Shown: in pieces, positions 53,901-62,686 of the stretch
How the letters are laid out: every line of letters starts with the position of its first letter
Position numbering within the stretch: position 1 is the stretch's first letter
Source of the DNA: JBHBQE01 sp041776485
GTDB taxonomy: Bacteria > Bacillota > Clostridia > Lachnospirales > Lachnospiraceae
DNA: 64,000 bases
Direction: 5' to 3'
NCBI GenBank assembly: GCA_041776485.1
Contig: JBHBQE010000015.1
Location: 1 to 64,000 of the forward strand
The notes under the pieces: generated by a model
Seen by the model: only the letters and a program-made list of their open reading frames with translations
Told to the model about the DNA's origin: nothing
Databases searched by the model: none
Translations under genes and position numbers: made by a program

Positions 53901-54178
53901 AGACTTTTCCCCATATCCTCCAATACATTGAAATGGTCCTTCCCCAGACTCCTTAGAACTCTAAAGGCAAGACGATTAAAGCTTAGGATATCAATATCCA
54001 TTACACTATGGGAATTACAATATTTTACTAAAGATTTTTGAGTTTCCAGTGTAAACTGTTCCGGTACAATATAAAAAAAAGACTGCCCGGATTTAGAGTT
54101 TAGTTTGTTAAGCAGATATTCTATAGAATGTTTGGTCTTTCCACTGCCGGAAGGACCTGCAATAAATCTATATGACAT
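50897..54178 (-). CDS. addB: ATP-dependent helicase/nuclease subunit B
   Basis: A 1093-residue partner of AddA. Walker A is GPSGSGKTKHSIEY at the N-terminus. The second nuclease domain carries VVDYKSG, and the C-terminus has the iron-sulfur cysteines of NTGCEFCKFHSICGFD. Start overlaps the sufU stop by 1 bp (TAATG). Its low-GC, Ile/Asn/Lys-rich composition matches the neighbours. Confidence 0.94.
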   Translation of the reverse strand: MSYRFIAGPSGSGKTKHSIEYLLNKLNSKSGQSFFYIVPEQFTLETQKSLVKYCNSHSVMDIDILSFNRLAFRVLRSLGKDHFNVLEDMGKSLILRKLAEDNKHRLRILSKNIGKMSYINELKSIISELMQYQVYPSLLKESLGAEGLSNLLSGKIEDISLLYEKFLSYIKNSYVTDETVLDLLWENIGNSKLLKDSVIVFDGFTGFTPIQEKIVKRLLEYANELIFTVTIQADSANFISIREDELFFMSKEYISNIRRYAGDIHIKEEEMVILRGERRPCNCKIYEVDVPREELILAAENIRDIVINKGLRYKDIAILCGDIDIYKPYIEEIFSQYDIPVFIDESRDLGFHSLVSLLKNIQSILVYNFKNEDMISFIKNSLISLDCEDIKNSLDYLENYLIATGIRGEKSYRKEFIYHPGNICDNELSEINIIKNKILNPILTFYKNYGNTKKKYLLRDMNMGIYYLLQEYDIERILFDRNEENIYSLFIDVLEKADVLLGDRGLYFKEYIDILISGICSGKLVSLPKSVDMVVFGDTVRTRLDNIHTLFVLGANEGILPNTTGTGGILTQRERQVMENVGIKLSPGERQRQFAGDFYIYLMKTRASSDLFVSYSRVSSGGDSLRPSFILKDIKREYNVDVNEYEYIINTGKRLEDTGSRILNNIRLLSNFRLSSKEESILSAYFYIFNDRYTYVKNEVFRKKEDSRLNKDVILKLNNNIINSTTSRIETYSKCAYGYFLNYILGLKEKAVYGINPMDTGNIYHDSLYNFFALLRSRALDICDLGLESRNILIKEAVNLSYTQFASRGDYNSKFFEYTRDKIEDTVKKNIEALLRQILKSSFKPRDFEIELRDMPGRNFLDNGDIKISLNGKIDRIDIMEIENSSYIKVVDYKSGNSQFDYSKLFYGLQIQLLFYLYAKAKSLKIEKPDSDIIPAAFFYYHIDDPINEIQGITDKEAADKLLNDRLRPTGLILNDDKVLQGLDVDMANDGAYKSDVIRVRRKKDGAFDNYSQVIGKDDLDYLMNFVEEKIYNTASDISKGIISKNPFRLGNNTGCEFCKFHSICGFDVNAGDSYREISVIKNMEEFRRKNEI

Positions 54179-54597
54179 TATTCCTTTAACATTTCTTCAA
54201 GGGTATGCCAGCCGAGAACTGCACACTTTACTCTGGAGGGCATATGGGCTATATCAGAAAGTATAGATGCCTCCTCCAATTCTTCCTTTTCCTCAGGGCT
54301 TATCTCTCCTGTAATCATTCTAATAAATATTTCAGAAAGCCTAAGAGCTTCTTCCTTAGTACGTCCTATTACTAAATCCAACATCATATCAGCACTTGCC
54401 TGGGATATGGCGCAGCCGTCTCCCGTATAAGCCCCATCCAATATAATATTATTTTCCACCTTTAATCTTAAAATAATATCATCACCACAGGAGGGATTGA
54501 CCCCCTGAAGCACCAAATTAGCCTCTGTAAGCTCATGCTTATGCTCCGGATTTACATTATGCTCTGTAAGAATTTCATTATAAAATGTACTCGCCAT
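54178..54597 (-). CDS. sufU: SufU-type iron-sulfur scaffold/sulfurtransferase
   Basis: A 139-residue protein with the three zinc/cluster cysteines in NPSCGDD, GDGCAISQASADM and RVKCAVLGWHTLEEML, plus the SufU-specific insertion before the third. It takes persulfide sulfur from SufS to SufBCD. Directly follows sufS (1-bp overlap). Confidence 0.95.
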   Translation of the reverse strand: MASTFYNEILTEHNVNPEHKHELTEANLVLQGVNPSCGDDIILRLKVENNIILDGAYTGDGCAISQASADMMLDLVIGRTKEEALRLSEIFIRMITGEISPEEKEELEEASILSDIAHMPSRVKCAVLGWHTLEEMLKE

Positions 54598-55820
54598 TAA
54601 TATCCCATCTTCTTTCTAATACCGGATAGACAATCTAAAAATCTATCCATATCATCCACATTATTATAAAATGCCAAGCTTGCCCTGGTTGTTGACATGC
54701 TTCCTAAAAATTTATGCAGTGGCTGTGCACAGTGATGACCTGCCCGCACCGCAATATTTTCTGAATTAAAAATTTCCGCCACATCATGGGGATGCACACC
54801 ATCTATCACAAAGGTTATTATGCCATGATGTTTTTCCGGCTCTTTTGCCCCCAGAATGTGTACATTGGGAATATCTGCCATTCTCTCCATTGTGTATCTG
54901 GTAAGAAATTCTTCCCTTTTCCCTATTTCTTTTAATCCAAAACGCTCCATAAAATGGATCGCTTCCCGCAGTCCGACTGCACCTCCAACATTTACTGTTC
55001 CCGCCTCAAACTTATGAGGTACATCAGCATAGGTAACTGTTTCTAAGGTTACATACTCTATCATCTCCCCACCGTGTAAAAACGGCGGCATAATATCCAG
55101 CAGCTCCCTTTTCCCATATAATACTCCTATTCCCATCGGAGCAAACATTTTATGCCCTGAAAATGCCAAAAAATCCACATCCAAGTCCTGAACCGACACC
55201 GGAATATGTGGTACAGACTGGGAACCGTCACATACAAAATAAGCATTATTTCTATGGGCAATCTCAGCAAATGCTTTAACATCATACTCTCTGCCAAATA
55301 CATTTGACATTTGAGTATGACATATAATTCTGGTTTTATCATTAACTGCCGACTCCAGCATTTCCGGTGTAACTTCCCCTTTACTGTCACACTCAATATA
55401 CCTTACCTTTGCCCCTATACGCCCTGCCATTTCCCTCCATGGAAGCATATTTGAATGATGTTCCATTACGGAAATCAAAATCTCATCATCAGGTTTAAGC
55501 ACAGCATGACATAGGGAATATGCTGCCAAATTAAGGCTTTCTGTAGCATTTCTGGTAAAAATTATTTCAGCACTTGACTTGGCATTTATAAATCTGGCAA
55601 CCTCCGCCCTTGCTTCTTCATAGGTATTGGTGGCATCCACACTCAATTCATACAATCCTCTCATCGGATTTGCATTTCCCGTGGTATAATATTCAGAAAC
55701 TGCATTATTAACACAAGGAGGTTTTTGGCTTGTGGCAGCATTGTCTAAATATATTACATTTCTATTTTGTAATATAGGAAACTCTCCCTTTATTTGAATA
55801 TCCTTTTTTGTAATCGCCAT
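54597..55820 (-). CDS. sufS: SufS cysteine desulfurase
   Basis: A 407-residue class V PLP desulfurase. YLDNAATSQKP is at the N-terminus, RNATESLNLAAYS and VMEHHSNMLPW bind PLP, the lysine is in FLAFSGHKMFAPMGIGVLYG, and the active cysteine is in RAGHHCAQPLH. Second desulfurase of the window, dedicated to the Suf operon. 18 bp separate it from sufD. Confidence 0.96.
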   Translation of the reverse strand: MAITKKDIQIKGEFPILQNRNVIYLDNAATSQKPPCVNNAVSEYYTTGNANPMRGLYELSVDATNTYEEARAEVARFINAKSSAEIIFTRNATESLNLAAYSLCHAVLKPDDEILISVMEHHSNMLPWREMAGRIGAKVRYIECDSKGEVTPEMLESAVNDKTRIICHTQMSNVFGREYDVKAFAEIAHRNNAYFVCDGSQSVPHIPVSVQDLDVDFLAFSGHKMFAPMGIGVLYGKRELLDIMPPFLHGGEMIEYVTLETVTYADVPHKFEAGTVNVGGAVGLREAIHFMERFGLKEIGKREEFLTRYTMERMADIPNVHILGAKEPEKHHGIITFVIDGVHPHDVAEIFNSENIAVRAGHHCAQPLHKFLGSMSTTRASLAFYNNVDDMDRFLDCLSGIRKKMGY

Positions 55821-55838
55821 ATTTACCTACAATCTTTA

Positions 55839-56753
55839 TTATTTATCTTTCTCCAAAAGCTCCATTGCCCTATCCCTGGTACTCTCCTCAGGAATAAGCT
55901 TTATAACAGACTTTATTCTTTCATTAGACATGATTTTATATGCCATCTCCTCTGAAATCCCCCGACTGCAAAGATAGAATAAAAGCTCATCACTTAGCCT
56001 TCCTATGGTGGCGCCATGATTTCCCTCTACATCCTCCTCTGCACATAAGATAACGGGAACCGTCTTATTTATTATATTATTCTCCATAAGAAGCACATCT
56101 TCAGTTTCACTTCCCAGAGCCCTCTTACAGCCTCGTTTAAAATCAATTGTTCCTCTATATGTTTTTTTTGCTCCACTATAAAGAACACCCTTTGACTCTA
56201 ATGAACACTCACTCTCTGTGCCAAAATGATTGATAACATAATTAATATCAAGTACATCCTCATTTTTTACTATATATGCTGATTGAATATCGGTTTTAGA
56301 TTTATGCCCGTTAAGATTGGATGAAACATTGATATATGCTTTACCGCCCATATATACCTGAATAATATCTAAATCGGAAAATTCTCCATGATTTATGGTA
56401 ATATTGGATATAAGAGTATCTCTGCTGTCCATACTGATAACCTGTACCAAAGTTAATTTTGCATGATCTTTAAGCTCAATATTTATATCCAGCTCTCCCT
56501 GACTGCCTGTACCTATGGAAGAATTTTCTATTATCAAGACCCCCTCAATGCTGGAATTTACACTAACCTTGAGATTTTCGCTTTCGTTTTCCCGGTAATT
56601 ATAAGTATGCTTTACCAACTCCATATTTGGACATGCAAAGCAAATTTCCTTTTCCTTTGAGTTAGCGACGTCAATATCAGCAATTGCAGCATTATTTACC
56701 TGTAACCACCTAAATGTTGGTGATGGTAGAATATTTATAGTTTTATTACTCAT
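55839..56753 (-). CDS. sufD: SufD Fe-S cluster assembly protein
   Basis: A 304-residue beta-helix protein of the SufB/SufD family, shorter than typical SufD (about 400), with the C-terminal CAEEDVEGNHGATIGRLSDELLFYLCSRG block conserved. It forms the SufBC2D scaffold with SufB and SufC. It overlaps the sufB stop by 4 bp. Shortened N-terminus is common in Clostridia. Confidence 0.9.
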   Translation of the reverse strand: MSNKTINILPSPTFRWLQVNNAAIADIDVANSKEKEICFACPNMELVKHTYNYRENESENLKVSVNSSIEGVLIIENSSIGTGSQGELDINIELKDHAKLTLVQVISMDSRDTLISNITINHGEFSDLDIIQVYMGGKAYINVSSNLNGHKSKTDIQSAYIVKNEDVLDINYVINHFGTESECSLESKGVLYSGAKKTYRGTIDFKRGCKRALGSETEDVLLMENNIINKTVPVILCAEEDVEGNHGATIGRLSDELLFYLCSRGISEEMAYKIMSNERIKSVIKLIPEESTRDRAMELLEKDK

Positions 56754-58171
56754 CCTATACTGCCTTTCATCTCCAACCTGATTAAATTATTCATTTCCAC
56801 AGCATATTCCAGCGGAAGTTCTTTACTTACATTATCTGCAAAACCGCTTACAATTAATGCCCTTGCCTCCTGCTCACCCATACCCCTGCTCATTAAATAG
56901 AATACCACCTCATCAGATATTCTGCCGATCTTGGCCTCATGACCTATATCGCAATTGCTGTTTCTAATATCCATGGCAGGCACCGTATCTGATCTGGAAA
57001 TATCATCTAACATAAGCGACTGACAGGATACAGAAGACTTTGTATTATCTGCATTTTCAGTAACAACAATGGAGCTTCTAAAGGTGCTTGCGCCACCGCT
57101 TTTAGATATGGATCTGGTATTAATGACAGAGGAAGTATTTTTCCCACTATGCACCACCTTGGTTCCTGTATCCAGGTTCTGTCCCGCACCCGCAAATGTT
57201 ACACTGGTAAATTCTGATTTGGAATTATCCCCTGCCAAAATACTCATAGGATATAAATAGGATGTATGGGAGCCAAAAGACCCTGATATCCACTCTATTT
57301 TTCCGTTTTTTTCCACCTTTGCCCTTTTTGTATTAAGGTTATACATATTCTTAGACCAGTTCTCAATTGTAGAATATCTAAGCCCTGCATTTTCTCCTAC
57401 ATAAAGCTCCACACAGCCTGCATGAAGATTTGCAACATTGTATTTCGGCGCTGAACACCCCTCTATAAAGTGCAAATAAGCCCCCTCATCAACAATTATA
57501 AGGGTATGCTCAAACTGTCCGGCTCCCGGAGCGTTTAATCGAAAATAGCTTTGCAGAGGTATTTCCACTGAAACCCCCTTAGGTACATATACAAATGAGC
57601 CTCCTGACCAAACTGCCCCGTGTAATGCTGCAAATTTGTGGTCTGTGGGAGGAACTAACTTCATAAAATGCCTTTGAATCATGTCCACATATCTATCGTC
57701 TCTAATGGCACTTTCCAGGTCTGTATAAATAACACCCTGCTTTGCCATATCTTCTCTCAGATTATGGTATACAAGCTCTGAATCATATTGAGCGCCCACT
57801 CCAGCCAGGGATTCTCTCTCTGCCTGTGGAATCCCCAGCCTTTCAAAGGTGTCCTTTATATCCTCCGGTACAGAATCCCAATCCTCGTGCATTCTCTCAG
57901 TATTGGGTCTGACATAGGTTACAATATTATCCATATCAAGCCCATCTATTGAAGGGCCCCAATCTACCATTTCTGTTTCATCATAAATCCTTAGAGAATT
58001 AAGCCTAAATTCTTTCATCCAGTCCGGATCATTCTTTTCTTTTGATAATTCAGCTACAATCTCACTAGTTAAACCTTTACTTAACTTTATTGAATCATCA
58101 TCGGAAAATCTAAAATCGTACAGACTTCTGTCTATATCCTCAACATTTGTTTTTTCTTTTATTTCTGCCAT
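56750..58171 (-). CDS. sufB: SufB Fe-S cluster assembly protein
   Basis: A 473-residue core scaffold subunit, full length. Conserved blocks include AVWSGGSFVYVPKGV, ENWSKNMYNLNTKRA, GSHTSYLYPMS and the C-terminal IGHEAKIGRISDEVVFYLMSRG. Overlaps sufC by 13 bp and sufD by 4 bp. Confidence 0.96.
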   Translation of the reverse strand: MAEIKEKTNVEDIDRSLYDFRFSDDDSIKLSKGLTSEIVAELSKEKNDPDWMKEFRLNSLRIYDETEMVDWGPSIDGLDMDNIVTYVRPNTERMHEDWDSVPEDIKDTFERLGIPQAERESLAGVGAQYDSELVYHNLREDMAKQGVIYTDLESAIRDDRYVDMIQRHFMKLVPPTDHKFAALHGAVWSGGSFVYVPKGVSVEIPLQSYFRLNAPGAGQFEHTLIIVDEGAYLHFIEGCSAPKYNVANLHAGCVELYVGENAGLRYSTIENWSKNMYNLNTKRAKVEKNGKIEWISGSFGSHTSYLYPMSILAGDNSKSEFTSVTFAGAGQNLDTGTKVVHSGKNTSSVINTRSISKSGGASTFRSSIVVTENADNTKSSVSCQSLMLDDISRSDTVPAMDIRNSNCDIGHEAKIGRISDEVVFYLMSRGMGEQEARALIVSGFADNVSKELPLEYAVEMNNLIRLEMKGSIG

Positions 58172-58899
58172 TTTACAAAGCCTTCATTATTAACTAAATT
58201 AACTAAACTTCCGTCACCGGTTTCCACTATTTTACCATCCACAAGTATATGGGTATAATCCACATTAAGGCTGTCTAATATCCTTGTGGAATGGGTAATA
58301 ATAATTAACGCACCGTTAACGGATTTTTTATATTCCCTTATTCCGTCAGATACCACCCTTACAGCATCTACATCTAAACCGGAATCTGTTTCATCTAATA
58401 TCGCAAGCTCCGGTTTCATCATTAATAGCTGTAATATCTCTGCTTTCTTCTTCTCACCACCGGAAAATCCCACATTTAAATCCCTTTCCAAATATGAAGA
58501 ATCAAAATCCAGCTTTTCCATGGTGGCTTCCACTTCCTTTTTAAAGTCCCAGGCTCTAACCCTTTTCCCTGTTCTGTTACTTACTGCGGTTTTAATAAAA
58601 TTAGCCAGAGTAATACTTGGAACCTCTACAGGGTTTTGGAAAGACAGGAACATGCCAGCCTTAGCTTTTTTATCCGCCGGCTCATGGGTAAAGTCCTCCC
58701 CTTTAAATAAGATACTGCCCTGAGAGATTTCATATCTGAAATCTCCCATTATGCTAAATCCCAAGGTGGACTTCCCCGCTCCGTTAGGTCCCATTATTAC
58801 ATGAACCTCTCCGGGATTAACACAAAGATTTACCCCATGCAGTATTTCTATATCCTTTGTTTTAACCTTTAAATCCTTTATTTCCAGTAAATTTGACAT
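58159..58899 (-). CDS. sufC: SufC Fe-S assembly ATPase
   Basis: A 246-residue ABC ATPase with Walker A GPNGAGKSTLG, signature LNVGFSGGEKKK, and Walker B AILDETDSGLD (the SufC form). I chose ATG 58897-58899 because AAGGAGTAT precedes it; the longer frame overlaps prfA. First suf gene, 10 bp after prfA. Confidence 0.95.
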   Translation of the reverse strand: MSNLLEIKDLKVKTKDIEILHGVNLCVNPGEVHVIMGPNGAGKSTLGFSIMGDFRYEISQGSILFKGEDFTHEPADKKAKAGMFLSFQNPVEVPSITLANFIKTAVSNRTGKRVRAWDFKKEVEATMEKLDFDSSYLERDLNVGFSGGEKKKAEILQLLMMKPELAILDETDSGLDVDAVRVVSDGIREYKKSVNGALIIITHSTRILDSLNVDYTHILVDGKIVETGDGSLVNLVNNEGFVKWQK

Positions 58900-58909
58900 A
58901 TTATACTCC

Positions 58910-59986
58910 TTATGCTGCACCTTCCATTTTGGCAAGACGCTTGGTTTGATCTGCCGCAATTAATGCATCTAATATTTCCTGCACATCTCCATTTAATACC
59001 TTATCTAATTTATATAATGTAAGACCTATTCGATGGTCTGTAACCCTGCCCTGAGGAAAATTATAGGTACGAATCTTCTCGGAACGATCCCCCGTTCCTA
59101 TTTGGCTCATTCTTTCACTGCTTTCTGCTAATCTTCTGGCCTCTAACTCCCTGTCATAAAGTTTTGTCCTAAGAAGTGCAAAAGCCTTATTTTTATTTTG
59201 AAGCTGGCTCTTTTCTGTCTGGGAATAAATAACTATTCCCGTTGGAATATGGGTAAGACGAACCGCAGAATCTGTTGTATTAACGCACTGTCCGCCATTT
59301 CCTGATGCCCTCATTACATCGATTCGACAATCATTCTCATCTATCTGCACATCCACCTCCTCAGCCTCAGGCATAACCGCCACGGTCACAGTTGAAGTGT
59401 GGATTCTTCCGCCAGATTCAGTCTCCGGCACGCGCTGTACCCTATGTACCCCTGACTCATATTTTAAAACTGAATAGGCACCCTGTCCGTTTACCATAAA
59501 GTTAACAGACTTAACCCCTCCAATTCCTGTTTCTTCTATCTCCATAAGCTCACACTTCCAGTTTCTGGCAATGGCATAATGGGTATACATTCTGTATAAT
59601 TCTCCTGCAAACAATGCCGCCTCATCTCCTCCGGCACCTGCTCTTATTTCCACCACTACATTTTTGTCATCATTTTTATCCTTAGGCAAAAGCAGAATCT
59701 TAAGCTCCTGCTCCTTTTCCTCCTTTGTACTTCTGGCAGCGCTTAACTCCTCCTTAAGCATGGCACGCATTTCCTCGTCCTTTTCTGTCTCTAACATTTC
59801 AATGGAGTCATTAATGGTTTCCTCACAGGTTTTATATTCTTCATAGGCCTTAACAATAGGAGCTAAATCACCCTGCTCCTTCATAAGACTTTGGAAATGG
59901 GACTTGTTATTAGAAACATCAGGCTCTGATAATTCTCTCATTATTTCCTGATAATGTAAAACAAGATCCTCTAACTGGTCAAACAT
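58910..59986 (-). CDS. prfA: Peptide chain release factor 1
   Basis: A 358-residue RF1 reading UAA and UAG. The catalytic GGQ lies in RASGNGGQCVNTTDSAVR and the codon-recognition area precedes it; the end block NFPQGRVTDHRIGLTLYKL is typical. 2 bp after prmC, which methylates the GGQ glutamine. Confidence 0.96.
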   Translation of the reverse strand: MFDQLEDLVLHYQEIMRELSEPDVSNNKSHFQSLMKEQGDLAPIVKAYEEYKTCEETINDSIEMLETEKDEEMRAMLKEELSAARSTKEEKEQELKILLLPKDKNDDKNVVVEIRAGAGGDEAALFAGELYRMYTHYAIARNWKCELMEIEETGIGGVKSVNFMVNGQGAYSVLKYESGVHRVQRVPETESGGRIHTSTVTVAVMPEAEEVDVQIDENDCRIDVMRASGNGGQCVNTTDSAVRLTHIPTGIVIYSQTEKSQLQNKNKAFALLRTKLYDRELEARRLAESSERMSQIGTGDRSEKIRTYNFPQGRVTDHRIGLTLYKLDKVLNGDVQEILDALIAADQTKRLAKMEGAA

Positions 59987-59988
59987 AA

Positions 59989-60840
59989 CTATCCTTTCAC
60001 TTCTATTATACGGTCGTAATTTCCGTAATCTTTATATATATTTACTACCTCGTATCCGGCTTTATAAAAAATATCCTTTACAGGCCGTCCCTGATTATGT
60101 CCTATTTCAAAAAAAGCAATTCCGCCTTTTTTAAGATAATTATTAAGACCTTCAGCAATTTTTCTGTAAAAATATAAGCCGTCCTCTCCTCCATCTAAGG
60201 CTATCCTTGGATCATACTCCCTAACCTCAATGCTAAGACTGTCTATAATATCACTTTCTATATACGGAGGATTGCCTGTAATTATATCAAATTTTTCCGT
60301 ATCTTGAATAGGAGAAAATAAATCTCCCTCTAAAAACCTAATATTAATATCGTGTCTATGGGCATTTTCTCTGGCAAGATCTAATGCCAAAGCAGAAATG
60401 TCAGCAGCTACAAAATTCCCGCTTGCCTTGGAAAATTTTTCTTTATAAAGCTTTGCCAGAGAAATAATTATACAGCCACTTCCTGTACATATATCAAGAA
60501 CACTTGCCCCGGAACTTAGATTTTTTGAAGCAAGCTCCACTAATATCTCAGTTTCAAATCTTGGAACAAGTACGTTTTTATTGACCTTAAATTCATTTCC
60601 ATAGAAGTATGAAACTCCCAAAATATGCTGCAGAGGAATATGATTTAATCTTTTATCTATTAAATAAAAATATCTCTTTTCAATATCCTCCGATATATTT
60701 TTTTCAGAATTAAAAACCAGTTCTTCCCGGGATATTCCTGTAGCAAATGACAGCAGTATATCTGCATTATTTTTGCTGTCCTCAATTCCTGCCAGGGTTA
60801 ACCTTTCATTGCCTGCATATCTTAAATTCTCAATTGTCAT
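59989..60840 (-). CDS. prmC: Release factor glutamine methyltransferase
   Basis: A 283-residue enzyme with an N-terminal helical domain, motif I VLDICTGSGCIIISLAK, and the catalytic NPPY in IITGNPPYIESD near residue 195. It methylates the RF1/RF2 GGQ glutamine. Placed next to its substrate gene prfA. Upstream lies the rpmE terminator. Confidence 0.95.
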   Translation of the reverse strand: MTIENLRYAGNERLTLAGIEDSKNNADILLSFATGISREELVFNSEKNISEDIEKRYFYLIDKRLNHIPLQHILGVSYFYGNEFKVNKNVLVPRFETEILVELASKNLSSGASVLDICTGSGCIIISLAKLYKEKFSKASGNFVAADISALALDLARENAHRHDINIRFLEGDLFSPIQDTEKFDIITGNPPYIESDIIDSLSIEVREYDPRIALDGGEDGLYFYRKIAEGLNNYLKKGGIAFFEIGHNQGRPVKDIFYKAGYEVVNIYKDYGNYDRIIEVKG

Positions 60841-60905
60841 AATAAATTCCCACTATATATTTAATGCCCCGTAAATAGCAGGAAGTTATAATATTTACTT
60901 CCCAT

Positions 60906-60933
60906 AAAAACAAACCCGACGGTATCCGCCGGG
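60906..60933 (-). terminator. Rho-independent terminator after rpmE
   Basis: CCCGACGG (60915-60922) and CCGCCGGG (60926-60933) pair with one mismatch around a 3-nt loop. On the minus strand the tail is TTTGTTTTT. Read-through could still feed prmC-prfA. Confidence 0.88.
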
Positions 60934-60943
60934 CTTTAGCTTC

Positions 60944-61150
60944 CTATTCGTTTTTAAGACCGTATTTCCTGTTAAACTTATCAATACGCCCTCGTGCCTG
61001 AGCACTCTTTTGCTGTCCTGTGTAAAACGGATGACACTTGCTGCATATTTCCACATGAATATTTTCCCTTGTGGATCCTGTAACAAAAGTATTTCCACAG
61101 TTACAGGTAACATTTGCCTGATAATAGTCAGGATGTATATCTTTTCTCAT
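60944..61150 (-). CDS. rpmE: 50S ribosomal protein L31 (zinc-binding form)
   Basis: A 68-residue protein. Starting at ATG 61148-61150 (MRKDIHPDYYQ), just after GGAGAGGAG, it has the zinc-type cysteines CNC and CSKCHPFYTG. An 11-codon upstream extension is rejected for lack of family match. Confidence 0.96.
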   Translation of the reverse strand: MRKDIHPDYYQANVTCNCGNTFVTGSTRENIHVEICSKCHPFYTGQQKSAQARGRIDKFNRKYGLKNE

Positions 61151-61183
61151 GGGTTCTCCTCTCCATACATGATTTCCAACCAT

Positions 61184-61486
61184 GCGAACTTTGTGATAGT
61201 ATCATGTTTCCGGTTAAATTGCAAGCGGTTTTTGTTTTATGACGCTGTAGAACTTACATTGCATTTTAATTCATATGACTTTATTCTGCCAAGATGATAT
61301 AATAATTTTATATAGCACATTTTTAATAAAATATACTATATTACTGACAGATTATTCATTGTAATATAATTAATTAAGAGCAGGGCATTGCACCACATAG
61401 ATTATATTATAGCTATACTGCTGTAATTTTTGAATATAGAAAGTATGTCTGCTCTATGCCTGAAATAACAGAATTCGGAGACATAT
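61184..61486. other. 303-bp divergent intergenic region
   Basis: Between rpmE (-) and tmcAL (+). It holds the rpmE promoter (61196-61224). The remainder is A/T-rich with no confident tmcAL promoter or RNA structure. Confidence 0.6.
61196..61224 (-). promoter_or_regulatory. Promoter for rpmE
   Basis: TTGCAA (61219-61224), 17-bp spacer, TACTAT (61196-61201) on the minus strand, about 46 bp before the ATG. Confidence 0.65.
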
Positions 61487-62686
61487 ATGAACAGCAAAAC
61501 CATAGGCATTATAGCAGAATATAACCCTCTCCACAAAGGACATGCCTGGCAGCTTGAATTTATTAAAAATAAGCTGAAAGCCGACACAATTATTGTCCTT
61601 ATAAGCGGAAACTTTAATCAAAGGGGTATTCCTGCAATTATAGATAAATATGAACGCACAAGGCTTGCCCTGTTAAACCATGCAGATCTTGTAATTGAGC
61701 TGCCTGTATGCGCCGCCACTTCAAGTGCGGAAATCTTTGCCCATACAGGTGTGGGAATATTAAACGCTTTAGGTATTGTAGATACTCTGGCATTTGGCGC
61801 TGAATATCCCCATATTGAATTTTTCTCCCATTTAGCAAATCTATTGATTAATGAAAGCAGCGAATATAGCCGTTTACTTAATAAAAATCTGAAAATCGGA
61901 ATGAGCTTTCCTGCTGCCAGAGCCTCTGCTATTGAAAATATCATTGAAAATAAGGACTATATAAATTATTTGCTCACACCCAACAACATTCTTGGAATAG
62001 AATATATAAAGGCAATCTATAATCTAAAATCCAAAATGGACTTTTACCCCATAAAAAGACAGGGAGATTTTTTAAGCTCCACAAAAATAAGAGAAATTAT
62101 CAGGAAAAATGAGCTTACCTCTCTTAAAGAATTAATACCTATAGACAGTTATAATACCATTTCACAAAAATCTAATGAAAACAAACTCCTGTCCATAGAG
62201 GATTTTTCCCTTCCTCTGCACTATGCACTCCTTAATTCAAAGGAATTAAATATATATTTAGACGGAAATGAGGACTTAGCCAATCGTACCGGTAAGCTTT
62301 TAGGAGAATATATAGATATATACGATTTTGCAAAAAATAAATTAAAATCCAAAAACTATACCCTTACCCACATAATGAGATATTTACTCCATATACTGCT
62401 TAATATTACAAAGACAGATTTAGATTTATTAAAAAAGAATTATGCTCCCTATGCACATATTCTGGGGGTAAGAAAGAATCGAAAGGATTTGCTTTCTAAG
62501 ATACAGGAAAATACCTCTATCCCAATATTTGCTTCCTATAAGGAAGCTGTAAACAGTCTAAACGGTGAAAAATTAAAGCTCTATGAAAGGGACCTATTTG
62601 CAGATACTGTATACAATGCCGTACTTACCAATAAGAGTAAAACCCGTATTAAAGATGAAAGGAGCAGGAAGCTTCTGGTAATCTAA
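61487..62686 (+). CDS. tmcAL: tRNA(Met) cytidine acetate ligase
   Basis: A 399-residue TmcAL (YlbM) enzyme. The nucleotidyltransferase-fold start IGIIAEYNPLHKGHAWQLE (HxGH-type motif), SGNFNQRG and KYERTRLALLNHADLVIELP are conserved. It forms N4-acetylcytidine at the elongator tRNA(Met) wobble base from acetate and ATP. CGGAG precedes the ATG. The 3' end overlaps the convergent EamA gene by 4 bp. Confidence 0.93.
   Translation: MNSKTIGIIAEYNPLHKGHAWQLEFIKNKLKADTIIVLISGNFNQRGIPAIIDKYERTRLALLNHADLVIELPVCAATSSAEIFAHTGVGILNALGIVDTLAFGAEYPHIEFFSHLANLLINESSEYSRLLNKNLKIGMSFPAARASAIENIIENKDYINYLLTPNNILGIEYIKAIYNLKSKMDFYPIKRQGDFLSSTKIREIIRKNELTSLKELIPIDSYNTISQKSNENKLLSIEDFSLPLHYALLNSKELNIYLDGNEDLANRTGKLLGEYIDIYDFAKNKLKSKNYTLTHIMRYLLHILLNITKTDLDLLKKNYAPYAHILGVRKNRKDLLSKIQENTSIPIFASYKEAVNSLNGEKLKLYERDLFADTVYNAVLTNKSKTRIKDERSRKLLVI

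Noticed and set aside
58900..58959. Extended SufC N-terminus
   Set aside because: It would overlap prfA; the ATG at 58897-58899 has AAGGAG and begins the conserved ABC domain.
60881..60902. GGAAGT/ACTTCC inverted repeat upstream of prmC
   Set aside because: Only 6 bp with a 10-nt A/T loop in AT-rich DNA; too weak to list as a feature.
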